Shown here: in pieces, positions 1 through 6,748 of the stretch | Layout: every line of letters starts with the position of its first letter | How positions within the stretch are numbered: the stretch's first letter is position 1 | Origin: an uncultured Bifidobacterium sp. | GTDB lineage: Bacteria > Actinomycetota > Actinomycetes > Actinomycetales > Bifidobacteriaceae | Direction: 5' to 3' | Length of the DNA: 44,414 nt | NCBI GenBank assembly: GCA_937874315.1 | Contig: CALNAE010000022.1 | Span: 1-44,414 of the forward strand | Made by a program: the position numbers and the translations under genes | The notes under the pieces: generated by a model | Told to the model about the DNA's origin: nothing | What the model saw: the letters and a program-made list of their open reading frames with translations, nothing else | The model's database searches: none

Positions 1-581
1 TCACACGATCATCCAGTGACACTGCGACACAGTGACACAGTCACACAGTCACACAACGGAACAATCACAAAGCAGAACAGTCATCCAGTCACACAGCGGC
101 CAAGACCCGCATTGAACAACCGCCGAGGAACAGCAATGCAACAAGCATGGAGAGACACTTGGGATGAACATATGGGCTCCCTTGTTCTCCTGATGACCCC
201 CCCGCATGCACCGTACATTCCATGCAGACACATGCTTCATGCACCACGTCACGCACAGCCACGCATTCCATGCAGCCACGCACCCCATGCATTCCACCAC
301 AGCCACACACCCCATGCACCACGCACCATACATTCCCTGCACCATGCATTTCATGCAGACATATGCACCACGCACCACGCACCAAAATTCCACGCGGCCG
401 TGCACGCGCTGACAGCTGAACCGCATGCATTGACGCGAAGACGTTGTACATTATGAGCTGCTTGCCTACACGCATCTAGCGCCCATCAACATGCTGATCA
501 CAGCATACGATCCGCTGGGTGATGAAGCGCTACGAATTTGACCTCGGACCTAAAGACGACAGACGACAACGGAGGACGACT
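1..581. repeat. Low-complexity, G-poor repeat region without a supported gene
   Basis: About 1-125 consists of degenerate repeats of a cacagtcaca-type unit. About 200-440 is built from CATGCA-containing words separated by CACCACGCA and ATTCCATGCAG-like spacers; I count nine exact CATGCA copies there. The plus strand is conspicuously poor in G outside these words. Open frames exist on both strands, but they encode only the repeats (runs of His/Ala/Pro/Thr, or Cys/Met/Trp) and have no convincing ribosome-binding site, so I do not call a gene. From 440 to 581 I see only the ribosome-binding site of the next gene. Confidence 0.6.
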
Positions 582-872
582 ATGAGCGACACTACTGCAT
601 CGGAGAACACCGCCAGCACGATCAATAACGTGACGATGTATGGAGCCGACTGGTGCGGAGACTGCAGAAGAGCCAAAGCGGCCCTCGACCGATTCGGCGT
701 CGGCTATGACTGGCACGACGTCGATCATGAGGACGGCGCCGCCGACAAGGCCATGGCGATCAGTGGCCAGAAGCACATCCCGGTCGTGCAATTCAGCGAC
801 GGCTCTTTCCAAGTGGAGCCCTCCTCCAACGATCTCAAGACGAAGCTGCAAGAACTCGGCCAGCTGGAATAG
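582..872 (+). CDS. Mycoredoxin / glutaredoxin-like protein
   Basis: A 96-residue thioredoxin-fold oxidoreductase. The active site is WCGDC (about residues 23-27) followed by RRAK, the layout of actinobacterial mycoredoxins and related glutaredoxin-like proteins. A cis-Pro loop is visible as HIPVVQF, followed by a DGS segment. Family members reduce mixed disulfides with low-molecular-weight thiols, or other disulfides; bifidobacteria are not known to make mycothiol, so the reductant here is open. The start at 582 is chosen because GGAGG at 571-575 lies 6 nt upstream. A longer frame from 519 would put charged, non-homologous residues before the fold. The gene appears monocistronic. Confidence 0.85.
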   Translation: MSDTTASENTASTINNVTMYGADWCGDCRRAKAALDRFGVGYDWHDVDHEDGAADKAMAISGQKHIPVVQFSDGSFQVEPSSNDLKTKLQELGQLE

Positions 873-880
873 ACAATAGA

Positions 881-1050
881 CCGAACCCAAGCGCGACCGT
901 GTGATCCGAGTCCAAGGGTCTGACGGTCAAGTTAGCAAAGCCGAAATATGCCGAATCAGATCGCAACCATGTGATCTGATTCCAAGGGTCCGGTGGTCAA
1001 GTTAGCAAGGCCGAAATAGACCGAATCCGAGCGAGACGACGTGATGGCCG
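881..1050 (+). repeat. Tandem repeat, 70-bp period, two full units plus a partial third
   Basis: Unit 1 (881-950) and unit 2 (951-1020) both begin CCGAA, share GTGATC near position 20 of the unit, TCCAAGGGTC near 30, and GGTCAAGTTAGCAA followed by GCCGAAAT at the end. A third, degenerate unit starts at 1021 (CCGAATCCGAGCG) and fades after about 30 bases. The repeat begins 8 bp after the mycoredoxin stop codon. Confidence 0.85.
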
Positions 1051-1094
1051 CTAAGGTCGGCGCCCGGTATCCACACGAACCTTCACTGTCTTGG

Positions 1095-1175
1095 CGCGTG
1101 ACGCACCAGACCACCAGACATGCCAAACGTGCCAAACCAGCAAACCACCAGACCAGCAAACCAGCAAGCGCGCTA
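1095..1175 (+). repeat. Short degenerate repeats of an ACCAGCAAACC-like word
   Basis: The words ACCAGACCACCAGA, CCAAACCAGCAAACC, ACCAGACCAGCAAACC and CAGCAAGC follow each other, with almost no G or T on this strand. It follows the 70-bp repeat directly. No coding function is apparent. Confidence 0.5.
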
Positions 1176-1245
1176 GAACGACACCAGACAGCGTCGCGGG
1201 TGGTCTTGCGCAGAAGCCTTTCGATTGCCGGGGTAAGATGCAATC

Positions 1246-1377
1246 ATGAAGCTCACTCACAATCAAGAGGTCCGTCTGGGCACGGCGACAGTGGTAGTGG
1301 CTGGCTTGTCTGCCGTCATGACCTATCTGCTCTACGGAAGCGGCACGTTCTGGTTTTATCGATCGCTTCCTGCTTAG
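1246..1377 (+). CDS. Possible small membrane protein, 43 residues (uncertain)
   Basis: The frame starts MKLTHNQEVRLG and continues with one hydrophobic stretch (about residues 13-30, TATVVVAGLSAVMTYLLY), then an aromatic tail ending SLPA. The stretch could be a single membrane span. No good ribosome-binding site precedes it, although GGGGTAAGATG lies about 8 nt upstream of the ATG. It could equally be the 5' remnant of a longer decayed gene, since the surrounding 500 bp looks degenerate. Confidence 0.25.
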   Translation: MKLTHNQEVRLGTATVVVAGLSAVMTYLLYGSGTFWFYRSLPA

Positions 1378-1795
1378 CCAGAACGCCCTTAAACTCTCCG
1401 TTCCGGTACACGGTTGCAGTTCCGGCGGTCTTGTCGAGTTCGAACTTCACGGTGAATCCATCGGACATCGTGTACAGATCGGAGGTGCGATGGAAAACTT
1501 GGACACATCTTCGTGTTTTCCTTGTTCACGTTGTCGGGCCGAGGGAACGGCGGCATTGGTCGGGGCTTTTGGATCCGAGTGAGCGCTTAATGTGGGTAAC
1601 GCTTATACCAGGCCAGATAGCCGGCCAGCGTTTCTTTGAACTCGTCGACGGCGACGCCGCACTGGTCGCGGCTAGTTGATTTTCCGTTCAAAACCCCGCC
1701 AATAAGCGGTCTCAAAAAAAACCGCCGTGTTGCCCTCGGGATTTTCGTAAAATTGTTGGAATACCAACATTTTGGGTACACAAACCCCGCCAAAG
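1378..1795 (-). pseudogene. Decayed sequence, possibly with an IS3-type transposase C-terminal remnant
   Basis: On the minus strand a frame ending near 1587 reads VDEFKETLAGYLAWYKRYPH before its stop. This resembles the segment near the end of IS3/IS150-type transposases (EFxxxLxxYLxWYN), but the residues expected afterwards are missing. A second short minus-strand frame near 1370-1475 reads MSDGFTVKFELDKTAG and TATVYRNGEFKGVLA, which looks like real protein but has no intact gene around it. I read the stretch as a graveyard of fragments. The transposase assignment is weak. Confidence 0.3.
1754..1769 (-). terminator. Hairpin downstream of tRNA-Lys
   Basis: The arms TGTTGG and CCAACA pair perfectly around a 4-base loop. 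On the minus strand the hairpin is followed by ATTTT, which fits termination of tRNA-Lys transcription about 27 nt after the tRNA. It would also work on the plus strand, where TTTT follows. Confidence 0.55.
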
Positions 1796-1868
1796 TGCCC
1801 CCCGTCGGACTCGAACCGACAACCCACGACTTAAAAGGACGCTGCTCTAACCATTGAGCCAGAGGGGC
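1796..1868 (-). tRNA. tRNA-Lys (anticodon TTT)
   Basis: Read on the minus strand, the acceptor GCCCCTC pairs with GGGGGGC. The D arm is GCTC/GAGC, the anticodon loop is CTTTTAA (anticodon TTT), and the T arm is GTCGG-TTCGAGT-CCGAC. The discriminator base is A and CCA is not encoded. The anticodon stem has one non-canonical pair, so a covariance-model score would be a useful check, but the fold is otherwise complete. Confidence 0.93.
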
Positions 1869-1975
1869 AACAGCACTAAACTACCTATATTTTCTCGGCG
1901 GTGCAACATCGGCGTTGCGCTTGCAGCCAGATCTCCAGTCGCGTTCCATGTTTTTAGTCCCCACCTGTTGCGACC

Positions 1976-2584
1976 ATGCAAACCATGTTGGTTTACCTCT
2001 ATGTTGCGGCCATGTTCTGTCTCATGATCGTCAGTGTGATCATGATAGTGCGTTGGGGGCTACGCCATAGGCTCCGTCATAGGCCAAACGTTACGCTGCG
2101 CAATCTCAAGCGGCACGAAGCCGCGAGAAACGACAGCGCGCAACGCGGCGCAACGCAGGAGGATCTTCGCGTAACGGCCTTGAGCGAAGCGGAACGCCGG
2201 CGGGTCCTGGACCTGATCGCAGCCATGAACCACGCGACCAGTTCTCTGACTCGACCATTGAGATGGGGCTTCTATCTCCTTGCGGCGATCGGTGGACTCG
2301 CGACGGCGGCTTTCGCCCCGAATCCGATTACGGTACGAGCGGCCATAATGCTTGGCGCCCTGGTATGCGTGGTGCTGCTGATCACCGTGACCATCCGCCC
2401 GGTCGTAACCGGACTACGGACGAGCAGACGGCTCACGCAAACCTTCGAGACCTGGGCCGAGGCCCATCCCGATATCAGCGAACCGACACCTCCATCAGCC
2501 TTCCGCGTCTCAACCAAAGCTGCGGACCACGGCCACGCTGGGGCCACGGAGGGAATCACCGATCAGGCTCAGCAGCCCTGGTAA
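1976..2584 (+). CDS. Hypothetical membrane protein with three predicted spans
   Basis: I do not recognise the family. The 202-residue product has an N-terminal hydrophobic segment (about residues 4-26), then a basic, Arg-rich cytoplasmic stretch (about 28-60) and a charged helix (ALSEAERRRVLDLIAAMNHA). Two further hydrophobic segments follow (about 96-115 and 120-140) and a polar tail. The layout suggests three spans with most polar mass inside. No convincing ribosome-binding site precedes 1976, and the ATG at 1985 is an alternative start. The next gene is convergent and the two overlap by about 28 bp at their 3' ends. Confidence 0.55.
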   Translation: MQTMLVYLYVAAMFCLMIVSVIMIVRWGLRHRLRHRPNVTLRNLKRHEAARNDSAQRGATQEDLRVTALSEAERRRVLDLIAAMNHATSSLTRPLRWGFYLLAAIGGLATAAFAPNPITVRAAIMLGALVCVVLLITVTIRPVVTGLRTSRRLTQTFETWAEAHPDISEPTPPSAFRVSTKAADHGHAGATEGITDQAQQPW

Positions 2585-2828
2585 GAACCACCGCGGCAAT
2601 CGCTGCGGCCACAAGGGTCCCGGTCGCCCCTCCCGCGAGCGGCAACCCGCGCAGCTTGTCGGCCGGTATGCACAATACCGTCACCCCGAGCATCAGTATC
2701 ATCAGTCCGCTTATCAGCACCGGGGCACGCACACGACCACGCACCGGCGCATTCGCATTGGCCCGTGCGATGGTGTGGTATCTTCTCCCGCCATGGGCAT
2801 CAGGCCGGTTATCGTCATGATCCATCAT
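2556..2828 (-). CDS. Small two-span membrane protein
   Basis: A 90-residue product with a charged N-terminus (MMDHDDNRPDAHGG), a hydrophobic segment around residues 36-53 and a second around 65-82. No family is recognised. It lies 45 bp downstream of an XRE-type regulator on the same strand. Pairs of a small YozG-like HTH protein with a small integral membrane protein are common in Gram-positive bacteria, so co-transcription is likely. The start at 2828 has an AAAGGGA-type ribosome-binding site about 8 nt upstream; an earlier frame start exists at 2861. Confidence 0.6.
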   Translation of the reverse strand: MMDHDDNRPDAHGGRRYHTIARANANAPVRGRVRAPVLISGLMILMLGVTVLCIPADKLRGLPLAGGATGTLVAAAIAAVVLTRAAEPDR

Positions 2829-2873
2829 CACGTCCCTTTCTCGTCGTATCAGTATCGTCATGAATCATCATCG

Positions 2874-3101
2874 TTACGAATCGTCAGTCTCATCGTCAAG
2901 CCGTCGGTTCTCTTCGAGACAGCACAGGTCCTCGACGCTGATGTTGAACACCCGTGCGATTCGATACGCCAGCATGAGCGAGGGGCTATATCGTCCCGTC
3001 TCGATGGAGATAATCGTGCGCGACGACACCGAAACCATGTCGGCAAGTTCCTGTTGCGTCATTCCGCCAGACGTGCGCAGCTCGCGAATCCTGGTCTTCA
3101 T
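2874..3101 (-). CDS. XRE/Cro-type (YozG-like) transcriptional regulator
   Basis: A 75-residue single-domain DNA-binding protein. Residues 1-60 form the XRE helix-turn-helix: TQQELADMVSVSSRTIISIETGRYSPSL holds helices 2 and 3 (the text is given only to mark the motif around residues 16-43). ISVEDLC follows and the tail is acidic. There is no ligand-binding domain. ATG at 3101 is preceded by GAGGTG about 10 nt upstream, so I prefer it to the TTG at 3110. Two 14-bp palindromes lie about 80-105 bp upstream and probably serve autoregulation. It is followed by a small membrane-protein gene, probably in the same operon. Confidence 0.85.
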   Translation of the reverse strand: MKTRIRELRTSGGMTQQELADMVSVSSRTIISIETGRYSPSLMLAYRIARVFNISVEDLCCLEENRRLDDETDDS

Positions 3102-3178
3102 GTCGTCCAATCACCTCGTCACTCTTCCTCATCACGTGAGGCCAGAGCATCATCAATATCATTACTGCCCCACGTTGA

Positions 3179-3208
3179 TGAAGTTAGCTTCACATGAAGT
3201 TAACTTCA
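3179..3208 (-). promoter_or_regulatory. Two tandem 14-bp palindromic operators upstream of the XRE gene
   Basis: Site 1 (3179-3192) is TGAAGTTAGCTTCA, a near-perfect palindrome. Site 2 (3195-3208) is TGAAGTTAACTTCA, a perfect palindrome. The sites are 2 bp apart, a 16-bp centre-to-centre spacing. They lie 78-107 bp upstream of the XRE-type regulator start and nowhere else that I noticed in the window, so autorepression by a dimeric Cro-like protein is the simplest reading. Confidence 0.75.
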
Positions 3209-3237
3209 CCATATCACCGAGTCTTCAATCCTGCAAA

Positions 3238-3420
3238 CCCCGTCAGGTCCTCGCGTATCACGCCGCAGGAGTCCGCGAAATCTTGGAGGACTTCCTCGAC
3301 GGCGAACCCATCCGGGGCGAATACATCATCGCCCGAGGAGGCGCATTGGCCGGCACGGGTGCGAAGTCCTATGAAGTCACGAAGAGAGAAGCAAGCCCGG
3401 GCAGCGGCGAACTTCACGAT
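3238..3420 (+). pseudogene. Remnant of the C-terminus of an NAD-dependent formate dehydrogenase
   Basis: The plus-strand frame from 3238 reads AYHAAGVREILEDFLDG, then EPIRGEYIIARGGALAG and TGAKSY. This follows the C-terminal signature of bacterial NAD-dependent formate dehydrogenase (AxGTREIL, then GxPIRDEYLIV, GGxLAGTGAxSY), recalled from the Pseudomonas-type enzyme. Nothing upstream in this frame matches the rest of the enzyme: the palindromic operators sit immediately before it, and no natural stop follows, since the frame runs into sequence antisense to the ArsR gene. It is therefore a fragment of roughly 60 residues, not a working gene. Confidence 0.65.
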
Positions 3421-4132
3421 GAACTCGGATCGTCATCCATCAACTCGGCGACATTCATGTGGAGTTCCTGCGCGAACCAGCGGATGCCAGGTGGCGTGAC
3501 GCGTAATGCCCGACGCGGTTCGGCTCTCCTGAGCAGACCACGTCCCAGCAACGATGCATACAACTGCGTTCCGGCGGTGCCGGCAATGTGCATGCGCCGT
3601 TCCGTCCAGTCGAGACATCCTCGTATCCGAGGAGCGTTCTTTCGCGCCTTCACATCGATTCCTCGATCCGAAAACCATCGCAACCCGGAATCGGTCATGC
3701 GCATGGAGCCGTCCTCAACGTCCACCAGCCCAATCCTCTCCATGGATTGCGCTATGCCCACTCCCAGACGGCCAGCGACATGGTTGTAGCAGGTGCGACC
3801 GGCGCGCAGCCGCTTGTCTGCACGGACCTGCCGGTATCCCACGACAACGGCATCATCCTGCGGGGTAACGGTCCCCATGAATTCGACGATCTGCGCGACG
3901 CGCCTATCCCTGAGTTTCACATAGGCGTGCCGCCCCTGCGCAGGCGCATGATGACGCCCGCCTCCTCCATCCTTGAAAGACAAGCGCTCATGGCCTGCGG
4001 GCTCACCTCGATGGCATGAGCCAACTCACCGGCCGTCCACGCGCACCCGTCCATCAGCGATACACAGACACGCGCTCTGGTCGGGTCCGCCAACAAAGCC
4101 GCCAAACCGCTGATATCCCTAGCCATGTCCAT
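3414..4132 (-). pseudogene. ArsR-type regulator split by a frameshift
   Basis: The N-terminal part (from about 4132) reads MARDISGLAALLADPTRARV, followed by an ArsR winged helix with recognition region ELAHAIEVSPQAMSACLSRM and wing MRLRRGG. It then hits a stop near 3917. The matching C-terminal part continues in another frame as RHAYVKLRDRRVAQIVEFMG and runs about 170 residues to 3414. One missing base in the G-rich run at about 3931-3940 would restore a protein of roughly 238 residues. Full-length relatives of this two-part type bind DNA as dimers and respond to small effectors. It is divergent from a flavin reductase, with an inverted repeat between them. Whether the frameshift is biological or a sequencing error cannot be told here. 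Confidence 0.75.
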
Positions 4133-4163
4133 CGCACACATAGGCCCCATGCTAGCCCGAAAA

Positions 4164-4185
4164 CGATTCCATGGGCATGGAATCG
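4164..4185. promoter_or_regulatory. Perfect inverted repeat between arsR-like and flavin reductase genes
   Basis: The arms CGATTCCATG and CATGGAATCG match perfectly across a 2-bp centre. The repeat lies between the divergent starts at about 4132 and 4207. It covers the place where the -35 element of the flavin reductase promoter should be (17 bp upstream of the -10 CATACT at 4195-4200). This is the expected position for an operator of the neighbouring ArsR-type repressor. Confidence 0.75.
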
Positions 4186-4194
4186 TCCCAGGAC

Positions 4195-4200
4195 CATACT
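4195..4200 (+). promoter_or_regulatory. -10 element of a probable leaderless flavin reductase message
   Basis: CATACT ends 6 nt before the ATG at 4207, so transcription would begin at or near the A of the start codon. No separate ribosome-binding site of sensible spacing is present (GAAGG is only 1 nt from ATG). Confidence 0.5.
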
Positions 4201-4206
4201 GAAGGT

Positions 4207-4839
4207 ATGAACGAACAGCACACACATCAACGCATCACCATCACTCCCGGCATGCTCTACTATGGCAATACCATCATTCTGCTGAGCACCCTCAACCCGG
4301 ACGGCTCGACGAATATAGCGCCGATGAGCAGCTCCTGGGCGTTGGGCGACACCATCGTGCTGGGGATGGCGTTGGACAGCCAGACGGCGCACAATCTCAA
4401 GGAACGCAAGGAGGCGGTGCTCAACCTCCCCGGCCCCGAATTATGGAGTTCAGTGGAGCGCCTTGGCGATTTGACCGACGCGCCCCAAGGCCGTCGGCAA
4501 CACGGACATGGCAGCATCCCGTACGCCGACAAATTCGCGGAGATCGGATTGACTCGAGCCTCATCGCAGCAGGTGCGTTGTGCCGGCATCGATGAATGCC
4601 GCCTGCAGATCGAGGCGGTGGCTGAGCGATGCGTTGCGGATATTCACCACGAGTTTCTCATAGCACAATTACACGTGCTCGAGGTGCACGCCGATCCCAA
4701 TATCGTCGTTCCGGGAACCCAGCACATCGATCCGACGGCATGGCGACCCTTGGTGTACAACTTCCGGCATTATTTCACGCTCGGACCGCAGCTCGGCGAA
4801 AGTTCGATAAGCCAGACCCCGACGCGGCACGAATCATGA
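4207..4839 (+). CDS. Flavin reductase family protein (FMN-binding split barrel)
   Basis: A 210-residue protein of the split-barrel flavin reductase family, which binds FMN and typically reduces flavins or acts in oxidoreductase reactions with NAD(P)H. Family features visible are LLSTLNPDGSTNIAPMSSSWALGD near residues 25-48 (described by position because of its length) and NLKERKEAVLNLPG, the usual core strand-turn pattern. The C-terminal part holds FLIAQLHVLEVHAD and a final YNFRHYFTLG. It is divergent from the ArsR-type regulator and shares its inverted repeat, which suggests induction by whatever that regulator senses. The diflavin reductase that follows is convergent, 19 bp away. Substrate unknown. 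Confidence 0.8.
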   Translation: MNEQHTHQRITITPGMLYYGNTIILLSTLNPDGSTNIAPMSSSWALGDTIVLGMALDSQTAHNLKERKEAVLNLPGPELWSSVERLGDLTDAPQGRRQHGHGSIPYADKFAEIGLTRASSQQVRCAGIDECRLQIEAVAERCVADIHHEFLIAQLHVLEVHADPNIVVPGTQHIDPTAWRPLVYNFRHYFTLGPQLGESSISQTPTRHES

Positions 4840-4858
4840 CCTCGACCTCGGTATGACC

Positions 4859-6550
4859 TCAACGGTGCAGCCGTCCGGAGCGTTCCATCGCGTTTACATA
4901 ATCAAGCGCCGCGGACCGTCCGAGTTCACCGTGTGCGGCGACGACCCTCACCAGGCTGTCCCGTATCGAGGCGAGCGCGGCACCGTCATGCCCGCACAGA
5001 TACACGTTCGCGCCGGCGTCGATCCATTCCCACAGCCGCGCGCCACGATCGGCGATAAGATCCTGCACATGCCGCGGCTTGCTCCCGAATCGCGACCACG
5101 CGATATCGAGCCGCCGCCCGGATGCATCGTCGTGATACCGTTCCAATTCGTCGTGATAGAGATAGTCCTCACGCGGATTCCTGTTGCCGAGAATCAGCCA
5201 GGTTCGTCCTATCGTCACCCCCGCAACATGCTGCGACGCGTCGGCAGATCGACTTCGACTCGCACGTCGAATCTCGGCACGTCGTTGCAGGAAGGCGCGG
5301 TACGGCGCAATCGCCGAGCCCAAACCAACCATGACGATATCGACATGGTCATCGGCCGGCATGTGAAACCGGGGGTTGGGCACAATACCGGCCATCACCG
5401 TCGTGCCGAGCCGGGCGGCCGTCAGATATCCTGAGCATGCGCCGACGACGCGCGCCCCGTCGTAGTCATACGCCACTTCGGTAACCGTCAGGTCAACCAT
5501 CGGATTGCCCGTACCGGCACGTCCGCGCATGGCGCTGGCGGCGGAATACAGTCTTCGAGCCTTACCGGAGAAGATGTCGGGCAGCTCGGACAAGGAGATA
5601 CCGCTCGGAAAGTCCTTGAACAGCGCGAACGTCGGATGGACATGGGCGTACGCGTTCAGCGCCGTTTCATCGTCGAGCAGCGCATCGAGATCCGCGTTGT
5701 GGGCCACCGCAGCATACCGTGCGATCAGAGACGGCGTCAACGCGGAGACGTCCCGATGCCGCAGCACCTCCACAACCCGCGGGTCGGCGTCCGCAACCGA
5801 CATACCGCAGGCGACGCGCAGCAGACGGTCGAGCATCGCGACGTCATTGACGTATCCGACGGCCACCAGATCCCCCGGTTGCCACTCCCCGACGTCCTTG
5901 GACATCGCCAGCCGAATCCGGAATACCTGCTTGCTTGACGACGCCGAGGTCAGCCGCTCGCGCTCCGTCACGGTCGCATTCGACACGCCCGTTCCGGTAG
6001 CTCCACTCGGTGTGGGCGTGCGCCTATCGTCACGTTCCGGCCGAGCGCCGTTTCCCCCATGCGACGAGATGTCAAAGCCCGGCTCGTCACGCAGCACCGT
6101 GACCACGGTCGCGATCCATCGCCGCGCGGTCGCCTCATAGTCCAGATCGCACTCCCCGTGCCCCATCAGACGCCGGGCGCCCAGATCGGCGTATCTGGCG
6201 TCGAACTGCCTGACCATCAGGTTGTAGTTGACGCCATACGACGAATCCCCCAGCCCCAGCACCGCGAACGACACGCCCTCCAGTCGGGGCATGGTCTCGC
6301 TCATCACGAACTCATAGAGGTCCTCGGCCTCCATGGGCGGCTCTCCCTCGCCCTGCGTGGAGGTGACCATCAACAGCACGTCCTCACGCGTGAAATCCTC
6401 GAAGGCATAGTCGAAGGCATCCACCAGCCGCACGTCGGGACACACCGGGTGCAGCGCCTGAGCCAACTCCTCGGCGACCTCTCTCGAATTGCCCGTCTCA
6501 GAAGCCGAAATAATGGTGATATGACGATGCCGTATCATGCCGCTTGCCAT
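4859..6550 (-). CDS. Diflavin reductase (CysJ-like sulfite reductase flavoprotein)
   Basis: A 563-residue protein in which an N-terminal flavodoxin domain is joined to a ferredoxin-NADP reductase module. FMN-domain loops are SASETGNSREVAEELA (about residues 12-27) and TSTQGEGEPP. The FAD-binding signature is RLYSAAS (about 350-356), the NADP region GLGSAIAPYRAFLQRR, and the end YLCGHDGAAL. Relatives pass electrons from NADPH through FAD and FMN to a haem or sirohaem partner such as CysI, but no such partner gene is in this window, so the acceptor is unknown. The region around residues 165-205 is a Gly/Thr/Pro-rich, probably disordered linker. ATG at 6550 has GGAG 8 nt upstream; the frame extends to 6625 without homology. 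Confidence 0.88.
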   Translation of the reverse strand: MASGMIRHRHITIISASETGNSREVAEELAQALHPVCPDVRLVDAFDYAFEDFTREDVLLMVTSTQGEGEPPMEAEDLYEFVMSETMPRLEGVSFAVLGLGDSSYGVNYNLMVRQFDARYADLGARRLMGHGECDLDYEATARRWIATVVTVLRDEPGFDISSHGGNGARPERDDRRTPTPSGATGTGVSNATVTERERLTSASSSKQVFRIRLAMSKDVGEWQPGDLVAVGYVNDVAMLDRLLRVACGMSVADADPRVVEVLRHRDVSALTPSLIARYAAVAHNADLDALLDDETALNAYAHVHPTFALFKDFPSGISLSELPDIFSGKARRLYSAASAMRGRAGTGNPMVDLTVTEVAYDYDGARVVGACSGYLTAARLGTTVMAGIVPNPRFHMPADDHVDIVMVGLGSAIAPYRAFLQRRAEIRRASRSRSADASQHVAGVTIGRTWLILGNRNPREDYLYHDELERYHDDASGRRLDIAWSRFGSKPRHVQDLIADRGARLWEWIDAGANVYLCGHDGAALASIRDSLVRVVAAHGELGRSAALDYVNAMERSGRLHR

Positions 6551-6630
6551 GAGTTCACTCCTATCCCTCGGACCGCACGGCGGTTTTGATCCATCGCGCA
6601 GGTATCCCCTATCCGAGATAACCACTAGAT

Positions 6631-6659
6631 ACGGTAGTAGTAATTGCCTTATTGCACAA
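6631..6659 (-). promoter_or_regulatory. Putative promoter of the diflavin reductase gene
   Basis: On the minus strand -35 TTGTGC (6659-6654) and -10 TACCGT (6636-6631) are separated by 17 bp. The region is AT-rich compared with its surroundings. It would give a 5' leader of about 70 nt. Confidence 0.4.
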
Positions 6660-6735
6660 TATGTAGTTGTTCACACTAGATTTTGATCATGTCTCACCAT
6701 ATTGCTTCTCACAACCGCCGTCGCGTAATCGTGCG

Positions 6736-6741
6736 TACACT
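6736..6741 (+). promoter_or_regulatory. -10 element of a probable leaderless mntR-like message
   Basis: TACACT ends 7 nt before the ATG at 6749, and no Shine-Dalgarno sequence precedes that ATG. This fits leaderless initiation and supports choosing 6749 over the earlier in-frame starts. Confidence 0.5.
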
Positions 6742-6748
6742 GTCGGCT

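Noticed and set aside
16..456. Open frames on both strands over the repeat block
   Set aside because: They encode only the repeats (His/Ala/Pro or Cys/Met/Trp runs), overlap one another on both strands and lack ribosome-binding sites.
1636..1857. Plus-strand frame ending PPVGLEPTTHDLKGRCSNH
   Set aside because: This is the well-known false protein read from the antisense of a tRNA gene, here tRNA-Lys.
3214..3417. 67-residue minus-strand frame after the ArsR stop
   Set aside because: It is the antisense of the formate dehydrogenase remnant, starts at GTG without a ribosome-binding site and resembles nothing.
2860..3789. Long plus-strand frame of 309 residues
   Set aside because: Most of it is antisense to the XRE and ArsR genes. 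Only 3238-3420 shows protein-like similarity and is listed as a formate dehydrogenase remnant.
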